Assembly: GCA_004325065.1 (NCBI GenBank)
Contig: PITI01000429.1
Span: 1 to 12,613, forward strand
DNA: 12,613 nucleotides
Source of the DNA: Hamiltosporidium magnivora
Taxonomy: Eukaryota; Microsporidia; Dubosqiidae
Direction: 5' to 3'
The notes beneath the pieces are model-generated. The model saw only the letters and a list, made by a program, of their open reading frames with translations, was not told the origin of the DNA and did not search any database. This document shows positions 1-10,503 of this stretch, piece after piece. Position 1 is the stretch's first letter, and the number at the start of each line of letters is the position of its first letter. A program made the position numbers and the translations under genes.

Positions 1-300
1 AAAAATATGAAATCTAGGAATTACAAATATTAAATAATGTCTTGAGATGAAAGTCGGATTTTTTTCACTAACTATTCATGTTCGAAAACTTTGCAAATTT
101 TCATAGTTTTTTTTATATTGAAATAAATATTGCAAATTAAAAGGCTAATATTTGTTCGATTATAGCAAAGAATAAAAATTCTAGGAATGGCAGTTTGTAA
201 ACCCGACCGAGTCTTTTGACAAATTCCATCCGTTTAAGTTACAAAAAAACTATGTATTTAAGATTTTAATATAATTTACTTTTTTGTTTTGGCTAGAAAG

Positions 301-520
301 AATTTTCTAAAATAGAATCAATAATTACGGAAAGGAGGGGAGCGATTGGATTTTAACAAGCAAAACTTGCACGATTAGATTTGATCATGTTTTTTTGAGC
401 AGTCGACTTACTCGGAAACTTTTTTGAAATTTTCAAGATTGCAAAAAGCACGAAAGTTTCCTATGAAGAGACATCAAGTAGCAATAAACAATTAGAAGTA
501 TTAACTCAGTAGTCAGTCTA
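301..520. other. Unidentified less AT-rich patch
   Basis: Hand counts give about 28-37% G+C across these lines, against roughly 13-25% for typical background. It holds a purine-rich run, AAAGGAGGGGAG, at about 331-342. Two plus-strand frames are open for about 38-40 codons each and could be joined by one frame change near 420. The joined reading matches no family I recognise. It may be another old insertion or decayed exon, as the two larger islands in this window appear to be. What it was cannot be told from the sequence. Confidence 0.25.
414..461. repeat. 9-bp inverted repeat, 30-base spacer
   Basis: GGAAACTTT (414-422) is the exact reverse complement of AAAGTTTCC (453-461). The pair lies inside the less AT-rich patch at 301-520. 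It could form a stem in RNA or DNA, but a 9-bp match with a long loop may arise by chance in this composition. Confidence 0.35.
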
Positions 521-2640
521 GGCTAATAAGAAATTATTTTTTTTATTCTTTTAGAAGAATCTTAAATTATATTTGTATTATTTAATCCATGACATCCCTA
601 TGTAAAACGCAAATCTTATTAAAACATACAAAGTCTGTATTTTTGAAGTCTTAGTAAAACTACGCAAATTTCTTTCTTTAAGCTATGTGCTAATATAATT
701 TTATGAAGCTATAAAATTATTTCGATGTAATTTAAATAAATATTGAAATATCGAGAGTAAAATAGTTTAAAGCAAAAAGTAACCCTATTCACTCCGGTTT
801 TTGCTACAATCCGCTAAATTGTACATTTACAACGTATTTTTTTCGTATAAAAAACTAGGCTTCAATATTTATTTTTAATGGTAAAGTTTTTAGGGAAAAG
901 TATATCAATTAAAAATTCTTTTTTAAAATGAACGTAACATAATTTAATAGTTAAAAAGACCCTTCTAACAAAACATTTAAAATATGGGGAATTTTAGTTC
1001 TATATACTTTAAAATCTTGATAAAATTTATGTTAATGAATAGCCAGCATCATACCGTCCTGCTACAAAAAAAATCTGTAACTTATAAGTGGTTTCAAAAA
1101 TCTAAATTTAAATAAAATGATTGTATAAACTTAATTTTACCTTGAAAAGATTGAGCCTCCGATAGAATAGACACATGATTACTATTTTTTTTATTTTTAA
1201 GCATAGATTAGAAGAGACACATATTTAATATATCCTAAGTCAAATCCATTTAAAATAAATATTGTTTTTTGTAAATTTTAAAATTCTAAATTTTCTGCTT
1301 TTATAATAAAGGTAAATTCTTAAAACCAAAAAACGTGGCTTTTTTAGAAAGCAACTGTTGTGATTGTTCCCAATACGTTTTTATGACATAGAATAAATTA
1401 AGCACAGTATAAATTAAAGTGTTAAATCCGCATCAGTTAATTCTATGATTAAACAGAGCATGAAAAAATATAGCTTTACATTTGAGCAAATCTGTCAATA
1501 AACCTAAATTGGAATTCTCTATAGATGTTAGTCAAAAGATGAAAAAATCTTTTCCAAGTTTATCCGCGTATTAAATCATTAAAGGCCATCATGAATAGAA
1601 AAATGAGATAGAAGACTGCTTTTTATAATGTCAAAACTTTTTTACTCGAACAAAAAAAAACTTTTCTGCAGTATAAGAATCAAACTATTTTTACTTAAAT
1701 ATGCATTTTACATATTTTTAAAAATTTCATATGTGGCGTCTAAAATTTTAAATTATAATACAGTTCTTTAGTATGCAGATAGCTCATTTTGTCAAATCTA
1801 ACTATTTCTTTTTTGAAATGTTTATGCTTTCATAGTCCGCAAATATTATATAGTTCGTATAAAAAATTACGCAATTTAAATAACATATTATGTTTTTCAT
1901 ATTAATTTTTCTCAACCATACATCTTAACTGCTAAATCTAAAATAAAAGATCTATTAGCATAAAGTAGTTGTTTTGTTATTTCTTGATCATTATTATTTA
2001 TTATTGAATCAATCGCTCTTTTATAAATTTTTGGGCTATTTCTAAATACCTGTATTCTAATCCACTAACTTTCTAAAAGATTTAAAAATCGAAAAAGGGT
2101 ATGTAATAATGAGTTGGCTCTTTTATTTATATATTATTTTAAAAGTTATGATTTATTAATACATTGTAAACCGATTCATTTTCCCAAATATCCTGTTTTT
2201 TATTGTAAATTCCATAATTGTTGCCAAATATGCATTCTTAAGTTTGTTAGAAATTAAAAAAAGGTCCTAACAAACAAGATATTAAATGTAAATTCTGATA
2301 TAATAAAAAATATTTTATATATATCGTGACCGAAATTATACAGTTAACTATGAATAGAAAAATTCTTCTCAAAAACCTATAATAACGATCGCACTACCCG
2401 CTGTGTTATATATAAAAAGATTTAGATCAATATAATTTCATCAAAACTTAATCCGAACAAAAGAATGATTATTAATTCTAGGTAAAGTTGTTTCAGTGTG
2501 TAAATATTAAGAAAAATGCAATTTATTTGGTTTACTAAAGCAAAATATATCTATAAATTTACTCAAGTAATTATAATAGTTCTACGTTCTAAGAAATATT
2601 GTTAGTATTTTCAAATTTGGCTGTTTTGTAATACTTAAAT

Positions 2641-3240
2641 CTTACAAGACAAGGCTACGAGTAGTATTGTTTACACGCACAGTAGCAGTTTATGTCTTTG
2701 CGAAATTCTGGTTCTTATACTAGATTGGTCTTCAATACGAAACCTTATTGGGCTAATTTTGATTCAGCATGCTTATAACTATTAAATAGGCTGGATCTTT
2801 CCGGAAGTCTTAAATCTTGTTTGCCTGAACAATAAGTAAAGAAACGACTCTTGATTTGGGCTTGCTCCTAAATCCGACTATTTTCAATATAAACTACTCT
2901 TATTGAACCAAATAGACTTTCTGCTAAGATAATCATGATGACTTTTATTTGGGGCACTTATACGTTGCAAAGCCATGCCAAAAAGACGCTTTGAAATATA
3001 GCAATCTATGGCTTTACATTATATGAAATATATATATCCCAAGTCATAGTCTTGTAACCGAAGAACAAGGAAATATATCCTTTAAGATCACATTTTCTAA
3101 CTTCTTCGGTCGAAGTTCGATTCTAATTGCAGAAAACACAAATTAAAGCTTGGTATTTTTTTTACTTTGCATACTATCTCTGCATTGTATGAATTGCCAT
3201 GAAAAAACGAAAATATCGTGTGGTTTTCATTTCGCAAGGA
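2641..3240 (-). pseudogene. Decayed non-LTR retrotransposon reverse transcriptase (RTE-like)
   Basis: This is a relic of the reverse transcriptase that copies LINE RNA into DNA at the target site. The minus strand shows LINE motifs in the expected order, in alternating frames. Around 3129-3100, QLESNFDRR then STEE (frame change) resembles the block Q-x-GFR-x-x-RST-x-D. At 3054-3001, QDYDLGYIYFI-stop-CKAIDC resembles REYNLPLYLAFIDYKKAFDS (motif A), with a TAA (3021-3019) at or beside the catalytic Asp. At 3000-2941, ISKRLFGMALQRISAPNKS resembles the following 'LLW-ALR-IG-P-K' helix. At 2921-2871, after another frame change, ESLFGSIRVVYIENSRI resembles 'SLYENS--RV---G-LS'. At 2829-2781, FRQ and then LFN in another frame resemble VRQGDTISPKLF (motif B). 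KHAESKLAQ and TNLV (to 2718) resemble RTE 'LE--F--L-W' and 'LTNLRFADD', but the FADD catalytic pair is not readable. At least two frameshifts and several stops make it inactive. G+C is about 33%, well above its surroundings. The RTE assignment is from memory and weaker than the LINE call; Jockey/CR1-like is the alternative. Confidence 0.6.
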
Positions 3241-4138
3241 ATTTACACATTCTTTATCATCATTTTAATGAAATTTTTTGGTAGAAAACCTTTGTAGTAT
3301 GATTATATCATCTTTCAATCCCTGTCGATAAATTATAGTAGTTTTTTGATTTAAGTCGTTTGCATATAAAAAACATTTAAAAGTCGGGAATATATTTGAT
3401 AACAAAGGACTTTTTTTTCTATCTAAGAACGCACTAAATTAAAAATTTATATAAAATAGGGTTAAAAAACATATGATCGAACATATAATTGCAATATATA
3501 AAAATTTGATAACATTATAATCAATTAAATTTAAATATTTGTTCTAAGAATTTAAAAAAAGATTCGTCAATTAAAATGTTTGCATCTGTTTCAATATTAT
3601 ACTATCTTTAGACATCTTCGTAACCTTTATTTTTTGCCTAAGTTCTAACGTAAAAATGTATATTGTATGAGATTAAAAATTAATTAGGGGGTTATTGGTT
3701 ATATTAGTTCGGCGTGCGGGTGTTTAACGTTGAAATAGCAAGATATATTGATAATTAAACTTATAATTTTCGTTTATTATTCTGGTAAGATAATGCTTTA
3801 ATGCCTTTTATAATTCTAACATTGTTTATTTGTTAGCCATATAAAATCTATACTTGATATTAAATTTTTTTCTAGTTAAGCGTTTGTAAAATAAATTATT
3901 ATAGTTTCTAGTCAGAACCTAGTTCAAGACTTTTATAATGTTAAAAAGTATTTCATTATATAAGTGTGAAATAGGATACAAAAGCTTTTTTTAAATCTTG
4001 GATTTTGGTTATATTTTTTTAGCTTTAATAAAACCTACTTCTAAAAATGGGATATAAAATACTTTTTTGAAAAATGCTGAAACATATTGTTAAAAAATGA
4101 TAAGCCTAATTTTGCTTTTTAAGAATATGTCTTTGAAA
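3241..4138. other. AT-rich spacer between two LINE relics
   Basis: No gene is recognisable. On the minus strand, one frame continuous with the reverse-transcriptase relic stays fairly open from about 3428 to 3112 with one internal stop. This may be the upstream part of the same dead ORF, but in this composition it is also within chance. A short G+C-richer patch at about 3685-3735 (GGGGG, then GGCGTGCGGG) could not be identified and does not fold as a tRNA. The rest is plain AT-rich sequence. Confidence 0.5.
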
Positions 4139-4150
4139 ATTCATTCATTC
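4139..4150. repeat. ATTC tetranucleotide repeat at LINE 3' end
   Basis: Three ATTC units and a fourth near-unit (ATCC, to 4154 with overlap) sit exactly where the G+C-rich block ends and AT-rich DNA begins. On the minus strand this is GAAT/ATGA at the 3' terminus, the usual place for the short tandem tail left by target-primed reverse transcription in RTE-type and related LINEs. It marks the likely 3' boundary of the insertion. Confidence 0.5.
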
Positions 4151-4400
4151 ATCCTTGGCAATACAGCCCTGTACGAGCCTTGGCCTCCCTTAGTAATATC
4201 GTCCACCGGTCTTTTTCTAGTGAGTTTGTTTACTTATCGGGTTACGAAACAAGGTGGTTTTGAAGGGTGGGTTGTTAGCCCTACCCCCAATCCCAACACG
4301 GAGAATCAGTCCATTTTAGTCGCCTCTTACGACAAGCAGAGAATACTCTAAGCCATTTCTGCTTCCGGGATGGTGGGGAATGCCTTTGGTGTTAGAAAAC
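4139..4400 (-). mobile_element. 3' tail of a non-LTR retrotransposon (5'-truncated copy)
   Basis: This is the sharpest composition change in the window: 49% G+C over 4141-4380 against about 20% around it. Read on the minus strand it contains GTCGTAAGAGGCGACTAAAA (starts at 4333), AACCCGATAA, and AAGGCTCGTACAGGGCTGT, followed by a short GAAT/ATGA repeat (plus-strand ATTC x3, 4139-4150). I recall this order of motifs from the 3' ends of animal LINE copies that end in short tandem repeats. Three hairpins are visible: 4319-4333 (4-bp stem, 7-base loop), 4265-4286 (GGGT+GGG pairing with CCC+ACCC around one bulged base), and 4157-4179 (TACAG/CTGTA inside GGC/GCC). The 5' limit is unclear, because G+C falls away between 4380 and 4450. 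An 84-codon plus-strand frame (4097-4351) runs antisense through it and is judged spurious. The alternative is a structured noncoding RNA gene. Confidence 0.5.
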
Positions 4401-4429
4401 ATAATGTGATTGTTGGGAAGGTATTAATG

Positions 4430-4451
4430 AAATTGCCTCTTGAGGCAATTT
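4430..4451. repeat. Perfect 10-bp inverted repeat
   Basis: AAATTGCCTC (4430-4439) and GAGGCAATTT (4442-4451) are exact reverse complements around a TT centre, followed by TTC. In RNA from the plus strand it would make a stem with a short tail of U, like a weak factor-independent terminator. I see no gene ending here, so a terminator role is unsupported. It lies at the upstream edge of the LINE tail as read on the minus strand and may be part of that element or of its target site. Confidence 0.6.
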
Positions 4452-7400
4452 TCTAAGCTTGGCTCTTAACATTTAAAGAGTTAAAATAAAAATTTCAAAG
4501 GGTGCCATTAGAAATTGACCTGAAGGAAAATGTCTTTCTATAAAGCATTATAGAAATTAAGTATATTGTTCGTCTATATTGTAATTTGGGATTGGGGTTA
4601 TCATTCTTGTGACTATATCTTTTTTGATTTTCAAAGCAAGAAAAATAACCTTACGTAAGAAAATAAAAACAAGTTTGCAAAACATAAATATACAAATATG
4701 GCAATTTAAGTGTCGCTAACAGAACATATATTTTAGCGATGCAAATGAACATGTTATTTTAACACTTAAACAAAAATAAAATAAATTTGCTAAATATACA
4801 AAATTTTAAAAAAACGAAACCATCGTATAATATTTAGCCGATAAACTTTATTTTCTCATAAATCACTGCTGATAAAATAAATAAAAAACCGCACTATGAC
4901 TTTAAATAAAAAATATTGTAGTTGTTGTAAATCAAAGTCATTAATTTTGCAATTAAATACATCTTGCCATCAAATAAACTTTAAATCGTTAAATTATCAT
5001 TTTTATAAAGGTTCTTTATATTGAATTTGCGATTTGCAAAAGAACTTTTTTTATATTTACAATTGAATTTACGAATTTTGGTTCATCTGGGAGGTTTTTT
5101 ACAGAATTTTTAAGAAAATAAATCAGGGTGGATGAGTTTAGAACCAAATATTTTTATTTTAAGACTTCATTAAATTTCAAAATGTTTATCAAAAAGCGCT
5201 CTTTTTAAAATTATCAACAGGAAATCTTATTTCTGAAATATTTTTATTTACATTATTTTTCTAGGATTTTATATGTTAAAAATGTTTCGTATCACATGAC
5301 CGACTAGGCATAGATATAATGTTAATTATTTTTTTACATCTGACCAAAGTAATTGCTGTTTTCTATTTTTCTTGAATTTATATGAAGCGTCTAACAAAGT
5401 AAAACGACACGTATAAAATTTTCTTCTGTTTGTTTATTATTGGAGATCTGATTGTTGTAAAGGAATATTGTATTTTCAAATCACGAATAGAACACACGTT
5501 ATGATTTTTCTCTAATAAAATCATTCAATATTTTATTGCATAGATTATATTCTTTTAAGCTGTGTAGATAAAAGTTATTTGAAGGATGATTTTTACAAAA
5601 AAATATAAAAAAATAAATCTTACAGCAGTTTGCAACAATATGTGATAAATTTAATACAATAGTTATCTTGAAAATCAGTACTTTTTTTATTGAAATATTT
5701 TCTTAATTTATTTTGTTTATAATTTAAAAGAGTATATAATATCGTTTTATCATTTCGAATCTTACGATACAAATTTCTCTGCTTGGTAAAAAAGTATCTC
5801 TTCAAAGTTTAAAATAGGTTTTAGACGGCACAGAGCTTCTACAAGGCTTTGAAATATATTCGCTTGAAATAATGACAGCAGATAACATTCTTCGAATACC
5901 TTGAACCTAAAAAATATAGCAAAAATAGATACTATTATTAAACAAACAATAATTATTATAAATTGACTACATTTTATCTAGCTCTCTGATGAATAGTTAT
6001 TGCAAAAAAAATACAAAAATTCAGAAAAAAATTGCAAGAGCAATTTCGAAAATTCTCATATACATAGATTTAAATATATTTAATGTTATAATTTCGAAAA
6101 TATTTTCATTTCAATAAATTTGATTAAGCCTGTTCTTGTCAAACAATCTAGGATAGATTGTATGAACCATTTTTTAAAATTTTTTAGCAATATGATCCTG
6201 ATTAAAATTTTTTAAGAGGCAATGCTAGTATTTACTATGCATATTTTGTTACCTTCATCAGAAGTTTCGAGATATATGAGATAAAATGAAGAAATATTAC
6301 AAACTAAGTTGAAAATTTAATTTGTATAAAAAATATAGGTCGTTTTGAACGTAAAAAACTGAACGCTATATATATATAATTTACTGTCTTAAGGATAGAA
6401 TTGTTTTTCTACAAATCGTAATGAATTTTTGCAAGTTCAAATTGCAATTAAAAAAATGTTTTTTTTTGTCATTTTCTTAGTGTAAAATATACATGCAAGT
6501 AAATTCAAATGTTGTAACTTAATCTCTTTCATTATGATATGTTCTAAGAGGATATATATGCAGACAAACAAATTTAACAAAGTGACTTGAATGTTAAATA
6601 TCTGTGTGGTTATTATAAAGCTGTTTAGACGAATATATGTTAAGAATAATTGTAATATAAAATGTATCATAAGTTTTTGTCAATTTATGTATACTAACAG
6701 TAATGATTTTTGTTTGTGTGTAAAATTTAAAAGTTTCTTGAATGTAATATAATATTTCTAAAAAAAGCTTTAGTCTAGAATTGGCTTGTAGTTTTCACTT
6801 TTAATTTTAACCTTCAAAAAATGCACAACTTTATATATTTCGCCGCGTTTTTATTTTCGGTTCGAAATACAAACTTCAGCTTAAGAATTTAATATTACAG
6901 AAAGTTCAATACATTGCAATATCTATAAAAAGAGCATTTTGGTTTTTCTTTTCTATGTGATTGCGTGAAGGCTTCTATTTTTCCTAATATCTTTTAGTAT
7001 GGTAAACAAAACGAATCATATAATTCTAGCATCTCTTCTAGAATTTTTGTTTCATTTTAAATAGTAAATATATTACTGGTAACCGAGATGTTTTTATTAT
7101 CAAAAAGCAAGTATTTACTGTACGATGAAAACATATGCTATTATATAATCTAAAACGTGGTGTTAAAATGTCTTGAAATAGTATACCTTAGAGCTTTCTA
7201 TTCGATTAAAAAGTAATATTTACATCTCTCGCTACAAATGATTCAACAGATATTAATTAGCACAGAATGAAGCATATTTTAATTGTCCATAGATATTTCA
7301 TAGTACTAATAAAAAACTTTTTTATAAAAAAATAGTGAAATGCAAAACTTCACTTGTCTAAATGCTGTCATTGCAATGTTAAAATTTATGCTTATTTTTG

Positions 7401-7860
7401 GGTAGAAAGGGCAGTTAGATATGTAAAAAAGTGTTTCAATGTGTGTCTATAGTCTTGCATTAATATCTATTTTTATAAATTTGGCTATTGTATCTGTAAG
7501 TCAAGAGTAAAAGCTTTTATTTTATTTTATTATATTTGAGAGCGAAAACTCTGTAGAAATCTATACTTAGATGTTATTAAAGAATTCTATCTCTTAAAAT
7601 ATTTGTAATATTCTATTACACCAAAGTTTAAATATTAATAAGCTTAACAGTAATTTATACACAAAATATAAGAAAAAGCTGTTAAACCTGAAAATTATTT
7701 TTTTACTATGTTTCTTATTCTCTTTTTAATTGTTATAATATTTATTTTTATGCATCTGAAATGTCTAAAATTTATGATATTACCATGATATATTAACTAA
7801 CGACACAAAGACAAAAAATAAGCAATATACATTTTTTAAAAAATGGTTTAAACATTCCTC
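4452..7860. other. AT-rich stretch without a recognisable gene
   Basis: All six frames are broken by frequent stops. The two longest frames are both minus-strand: 61 codons at 5620-5805 (Lys/Tyr/Asn-rich) and 77 codons at 6437-6670 (Ile/Leu-rich). Their composition is what random AT-rich DNA gives, and they have no recognisable motif or neighbouring gene. Small inverted repeats, such as AAATTGC/GCAATTT at 6029-6046, are at chance level. I see no tRNA, no long microsatellite and no G+C-rich island. Confidence 0.7.
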
Positions 7861-7924
7861 TAGACGGTATTAAACGTCTATAAAATAATAAACGATAAAA
7901 TGTGAGTAAACGATAGGTTTGTAA
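7861..7924. repeat. Three TAAACG motifs in an exact 18-bp phase
   Basis: TAAACG starts at 7871, 7889 and 7907, so both intervals are 18 bp. The second and third copies extend to TAAACGATA. The first copy also forms the right side of a small hairpin, TAGACG (7861-7866) with CGTCTA (7875-7880). The rest of each 18-bp unit is poorly conserved, so this is either a decayed short tandem array or a coincidence. Regular spacing of a short motif is typical of protein-binding arrays, but there is no adjacent gene to give it a role. Confidence 0.35.
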
Positions 7925-10430
7925 AGAAATTGCAAATTGTTCAAAGTGCGTTATTAAATTTAAACTATTTACCTCGATTTAAATACAATTATATTAGATT
8001 TTATATGACAAATTTTGTTGGTTAAATATAAGAATAAAATAAACATAAAAATTTATGTAGAAAATATACCTTCTGTTTGATTTATATTAAGCCTGGTATT
8101 TTTTTAACCATTATTCGCTTTATTAAGATTTGATTCCGCTTTATATACAATCGGAAATTATTATAAAAAAACACATAAAATTAAAACACAATATACTTAG
8201 TTTAAAATTCTGAAATATTCTTGGATACAAGAACTTGATTTCTAACATCTATGTCGCGCAAAAAACCATTATAAAATTTTTAATAGGTAAGCATAATGTG
8301 TTTGTATTAATCATAAGGAATCTTTCTTAGCATATAGAATCTGCACAATTTAATAAGTCTATATTGTTTGTTGTTTGGAATTACTAGCCTAGTTGCACAA
8401 ACGTGTAGCAAAAAATTTTTATACTTTTACTTGATGATTTCCTTAGACTCCAATGAAATAAATTAAAAACGAAAATAAATTTCTTTACAAAAAACCATTA
8501 TTGTTATAGATTTCTGATTTTTATATGCAGCATGAAATAGATGAATAAAATATATATGAAAGGAGCATTTGCTTGATATATCACACTCCAAAATACTTTT
8601 TGAGTAGTGGTTTCTTATGTATTGATAACTAATTGATATATAAATAAAAGGTTTTGTAATTACAAGAAAAATTTTTGATTTGTGCTATCTTATGTATATA
8701 GTACATTTTACTTTTCAAATACTTGTTAAGATTTAAAAAATGAAACTGAGAAATCTTATGTAATATCTTTGTTCGTTAGTATTTTGCGGAGGGAATCGAC
8801 ATCTATACCATTATAAAATAATAATTTTTTAAAAACGGAAATAAAGTTATTTTTATACAAAAAAATATATAATCAATCAAAAATCATAGAATTCATACTA
8901 TAAAATATTTATTAAATGCTGGTTTTTCTAAATTTTAATCTAAATTATATTTAAACATTTTTAAATATGTTATGTAGTTAATAGATTTCACTTATTTATT
9001 AATATTATAGAATAGTAATTTCAAATTTGTCAACCATAAATAGTATAAACTGTTTTGTTTAATGCGTTTTTTCTTTGTCGAAAGGAAAAGGCTTTTTCAT
9101 TTGGGTTTCTCTGAATATTGAAAAACAAAGTAATATTTTTAAATATATCTGATAAGCATCTTATACGTATTAAAACAATATCTTTTATAATTTTCAGGGT
9201 TAACACAAAATATGCACGCTTTATAAAATCCTTTATACCCTTAAGTTATCGCTAGAGGGCTGACTTTATAGATTAAATATTATGCTACGGAAATTTAAAC
9301 GTATTTAGATTATTAAAAGCTTGCAAGTCTAAAAAAATCATTTTATTCGAGCATTAATGAATTTGCTTATTTTTAAAGTTTAAATATTCTCAGCTTTTAG
9401 GTATTTTTATTGTACTATTACAATTTATTAAAATTATGATATTTGCAAAGTTTTAGTTTATATGATATGGTCTTATTCTATTACTTCTGTGAAATAACTT
9501 TATATGCTTAGGTAATGTATTATTTCTTCTATATCGCTTCTCCTTGTCTTTTTAAAGTATTAATGTTAGATCTTTGAAACTTAGTTGTTGATATGCTGCA
9601 AAATTAGAAATCGATAAACTTCAAAAAAGCTTACGCTTCATAAGGCACAAAAGGTATTTTTTTATATACGCAATTATATAATTTTTGATTTACCAATAAT
9701 TTTTTTGTAACTTTTTTACATTTCTCTTATAATCATTTGCACGAACTTTTAAGACATTTTTTTTATTAATTGACGAATATTTTTAAGTATTACAGATCTT
9801 AAGTAATTCTTTCAAGATTTATGCCTTTACAAAAAAATATAGTTAAAATGGATACTGATACGCTCGTGATCTGAAATATAGGTTTCTCTAAAATAATGAT
9901 ACAAATATGTTTAAATTTATGTTTTTAAGCTTTTATAATGCCTGATAAAAACAAGACATATGTTTTATGGATTTTTACTAATAGAATAAGTAAATATGTA
10001 CAATCTTTTCATTCAAAATCGCATTAAAACGAAAATTTGGGTTGCTTAAACCAATCTTTTTAAACTTTTTCAGTACTATTCAAAAAACTCATTTTGTAGA
10101 ATACTAAAAAATTTTTCTAATTGTTATATTTGAATCGGTTTGTTGAAAATAGATTTCGAAGCATTTAATATATCATCGAGATTTTTTGATAATTATATTC
10201 TCTGTGTGATCTATCATAAGAAACAAAGTATATAATGTATTCAAATATATTTTATATAAAAAAGCAGTTTTATATACTTAAAGTGAATATATTGGGTTAC
10301 GGTATTTTATTGTATTTTGATTTATAGAATTTCTGTATATTTAGAAAATTTTCAGACTTATTTCGTTCTGTTACAAAACCAATTGTAAATAAAAAGGCTT
10401 AGATAATATATCATTACTTACTTAAGATTG
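7925..10430. other. AT-rich stretch without a recognisable gene
   Basis: I see no protein, RNA gene or long repeat. Stops are dense on both strands. Several partially similar AT-rich phrases recur (for example CCATTATAAAAT near 8268 and 8808), but they are short enough to be chance. At about 9076-9104 a TCGAAA...AAAAGGCTTTTT phrase loosely resembles the palindrome at 10470-10486; the match is too degenerate to call a repeat family. Confidence 0.65.
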
Positions 10431-10469
10431 TTCTGCTTCTCCTGCAAAGGAAAGCGTTTACTAAATCGA

Positions 10470-10486
10470 AAAAAAAGGCTTTTTTT
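10470..10486. repeat. 17-bp palindrome with A7/T7 arms
   Basis: AAAAAAAG (10470-10477) and CTTTTTTT (10479-10486) are reverse complements around a central G. The sequence has the outline of a bacterial terminator stem but is nearly all A and T, so it would be a weak structure. It lies just upstream of the GGGGAG motif and the small plus-strand frame that begins at 10504. Confidence 0.4.
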
Positions 10487-10503
10487 CCATTAAGGGGAGC
10501 AAA

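Larger units (their letters stand above)
1..2640. other. AT-rich stretch without a recognisable gene
   Basis: No frame on either strand gives a recognisable protein, and stop codons are dense in all six frames. I see no tRNA cloverleaf. The only departures from the background are a short less AT-rich patch at about 181-235 and a larger one at about 301-520, at roughly 28-37% G+C per 60 bases. The second contains a 9-bp inverted repeat (414-422 with 453-461). Short plus-strand open runs of about 40 codons occur in the patch, but none could be named. The rest looks like neutral AT-biased DNA. Confidence 0.7.

Noticed and set aside
3098..3130. Hairpin AACTTC/GAAGTT followed by GTTCGATTC, resembling a tRNA T arm
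   Set aside because: The bases flanking the T-loop-like string do not pair as a T stem, and no acceptor, D or anticodon arm fits. It lies inside the reverse-transcriptase relic.
4097..4351. 84-codon plus-strand frame with a leading hydrophobic stretch, in the G+C-rich island
   Set aside because: It runs antisense through the LINE-like tail, with hairpins and the ATTC repeat inside it. Fewer stops are expected there simply because G+C is higher. It has no recognisable domain.
5620..5805. 61-codon minus-strand frame rich in Lys, Tyr and Asn
   Set aside because: Its length is what chance gives in this much AT-rich sequence. It has no motif, no neighbouring gene and no compositional change.
6029..6046. 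7-bp inverted repeat AAATTGC/GCAATTT
   Set aside because: Arms this short and AT-rich are expected many times by chance in this window.
6437..6670. 77-codon minus-strand hydrophobic frame
   Set aside because: Roughly one frame of this length is expected by chance in the window. Random AT-rich DNA encodes Ile/Leu/Phe-rich, membrane-like strings, and no family is recognised.
6840..6875. GGTTCGAAAT string, possible tRNA T loop
   Set aside because: No 5-bp stem around it and no cloverleaf partner arms.
9076..9104. Phrase resembling the palindrome region at 10470-10486
   Set aside because: The match is short and dominated by A and T runs, so it does not support a repeat family.
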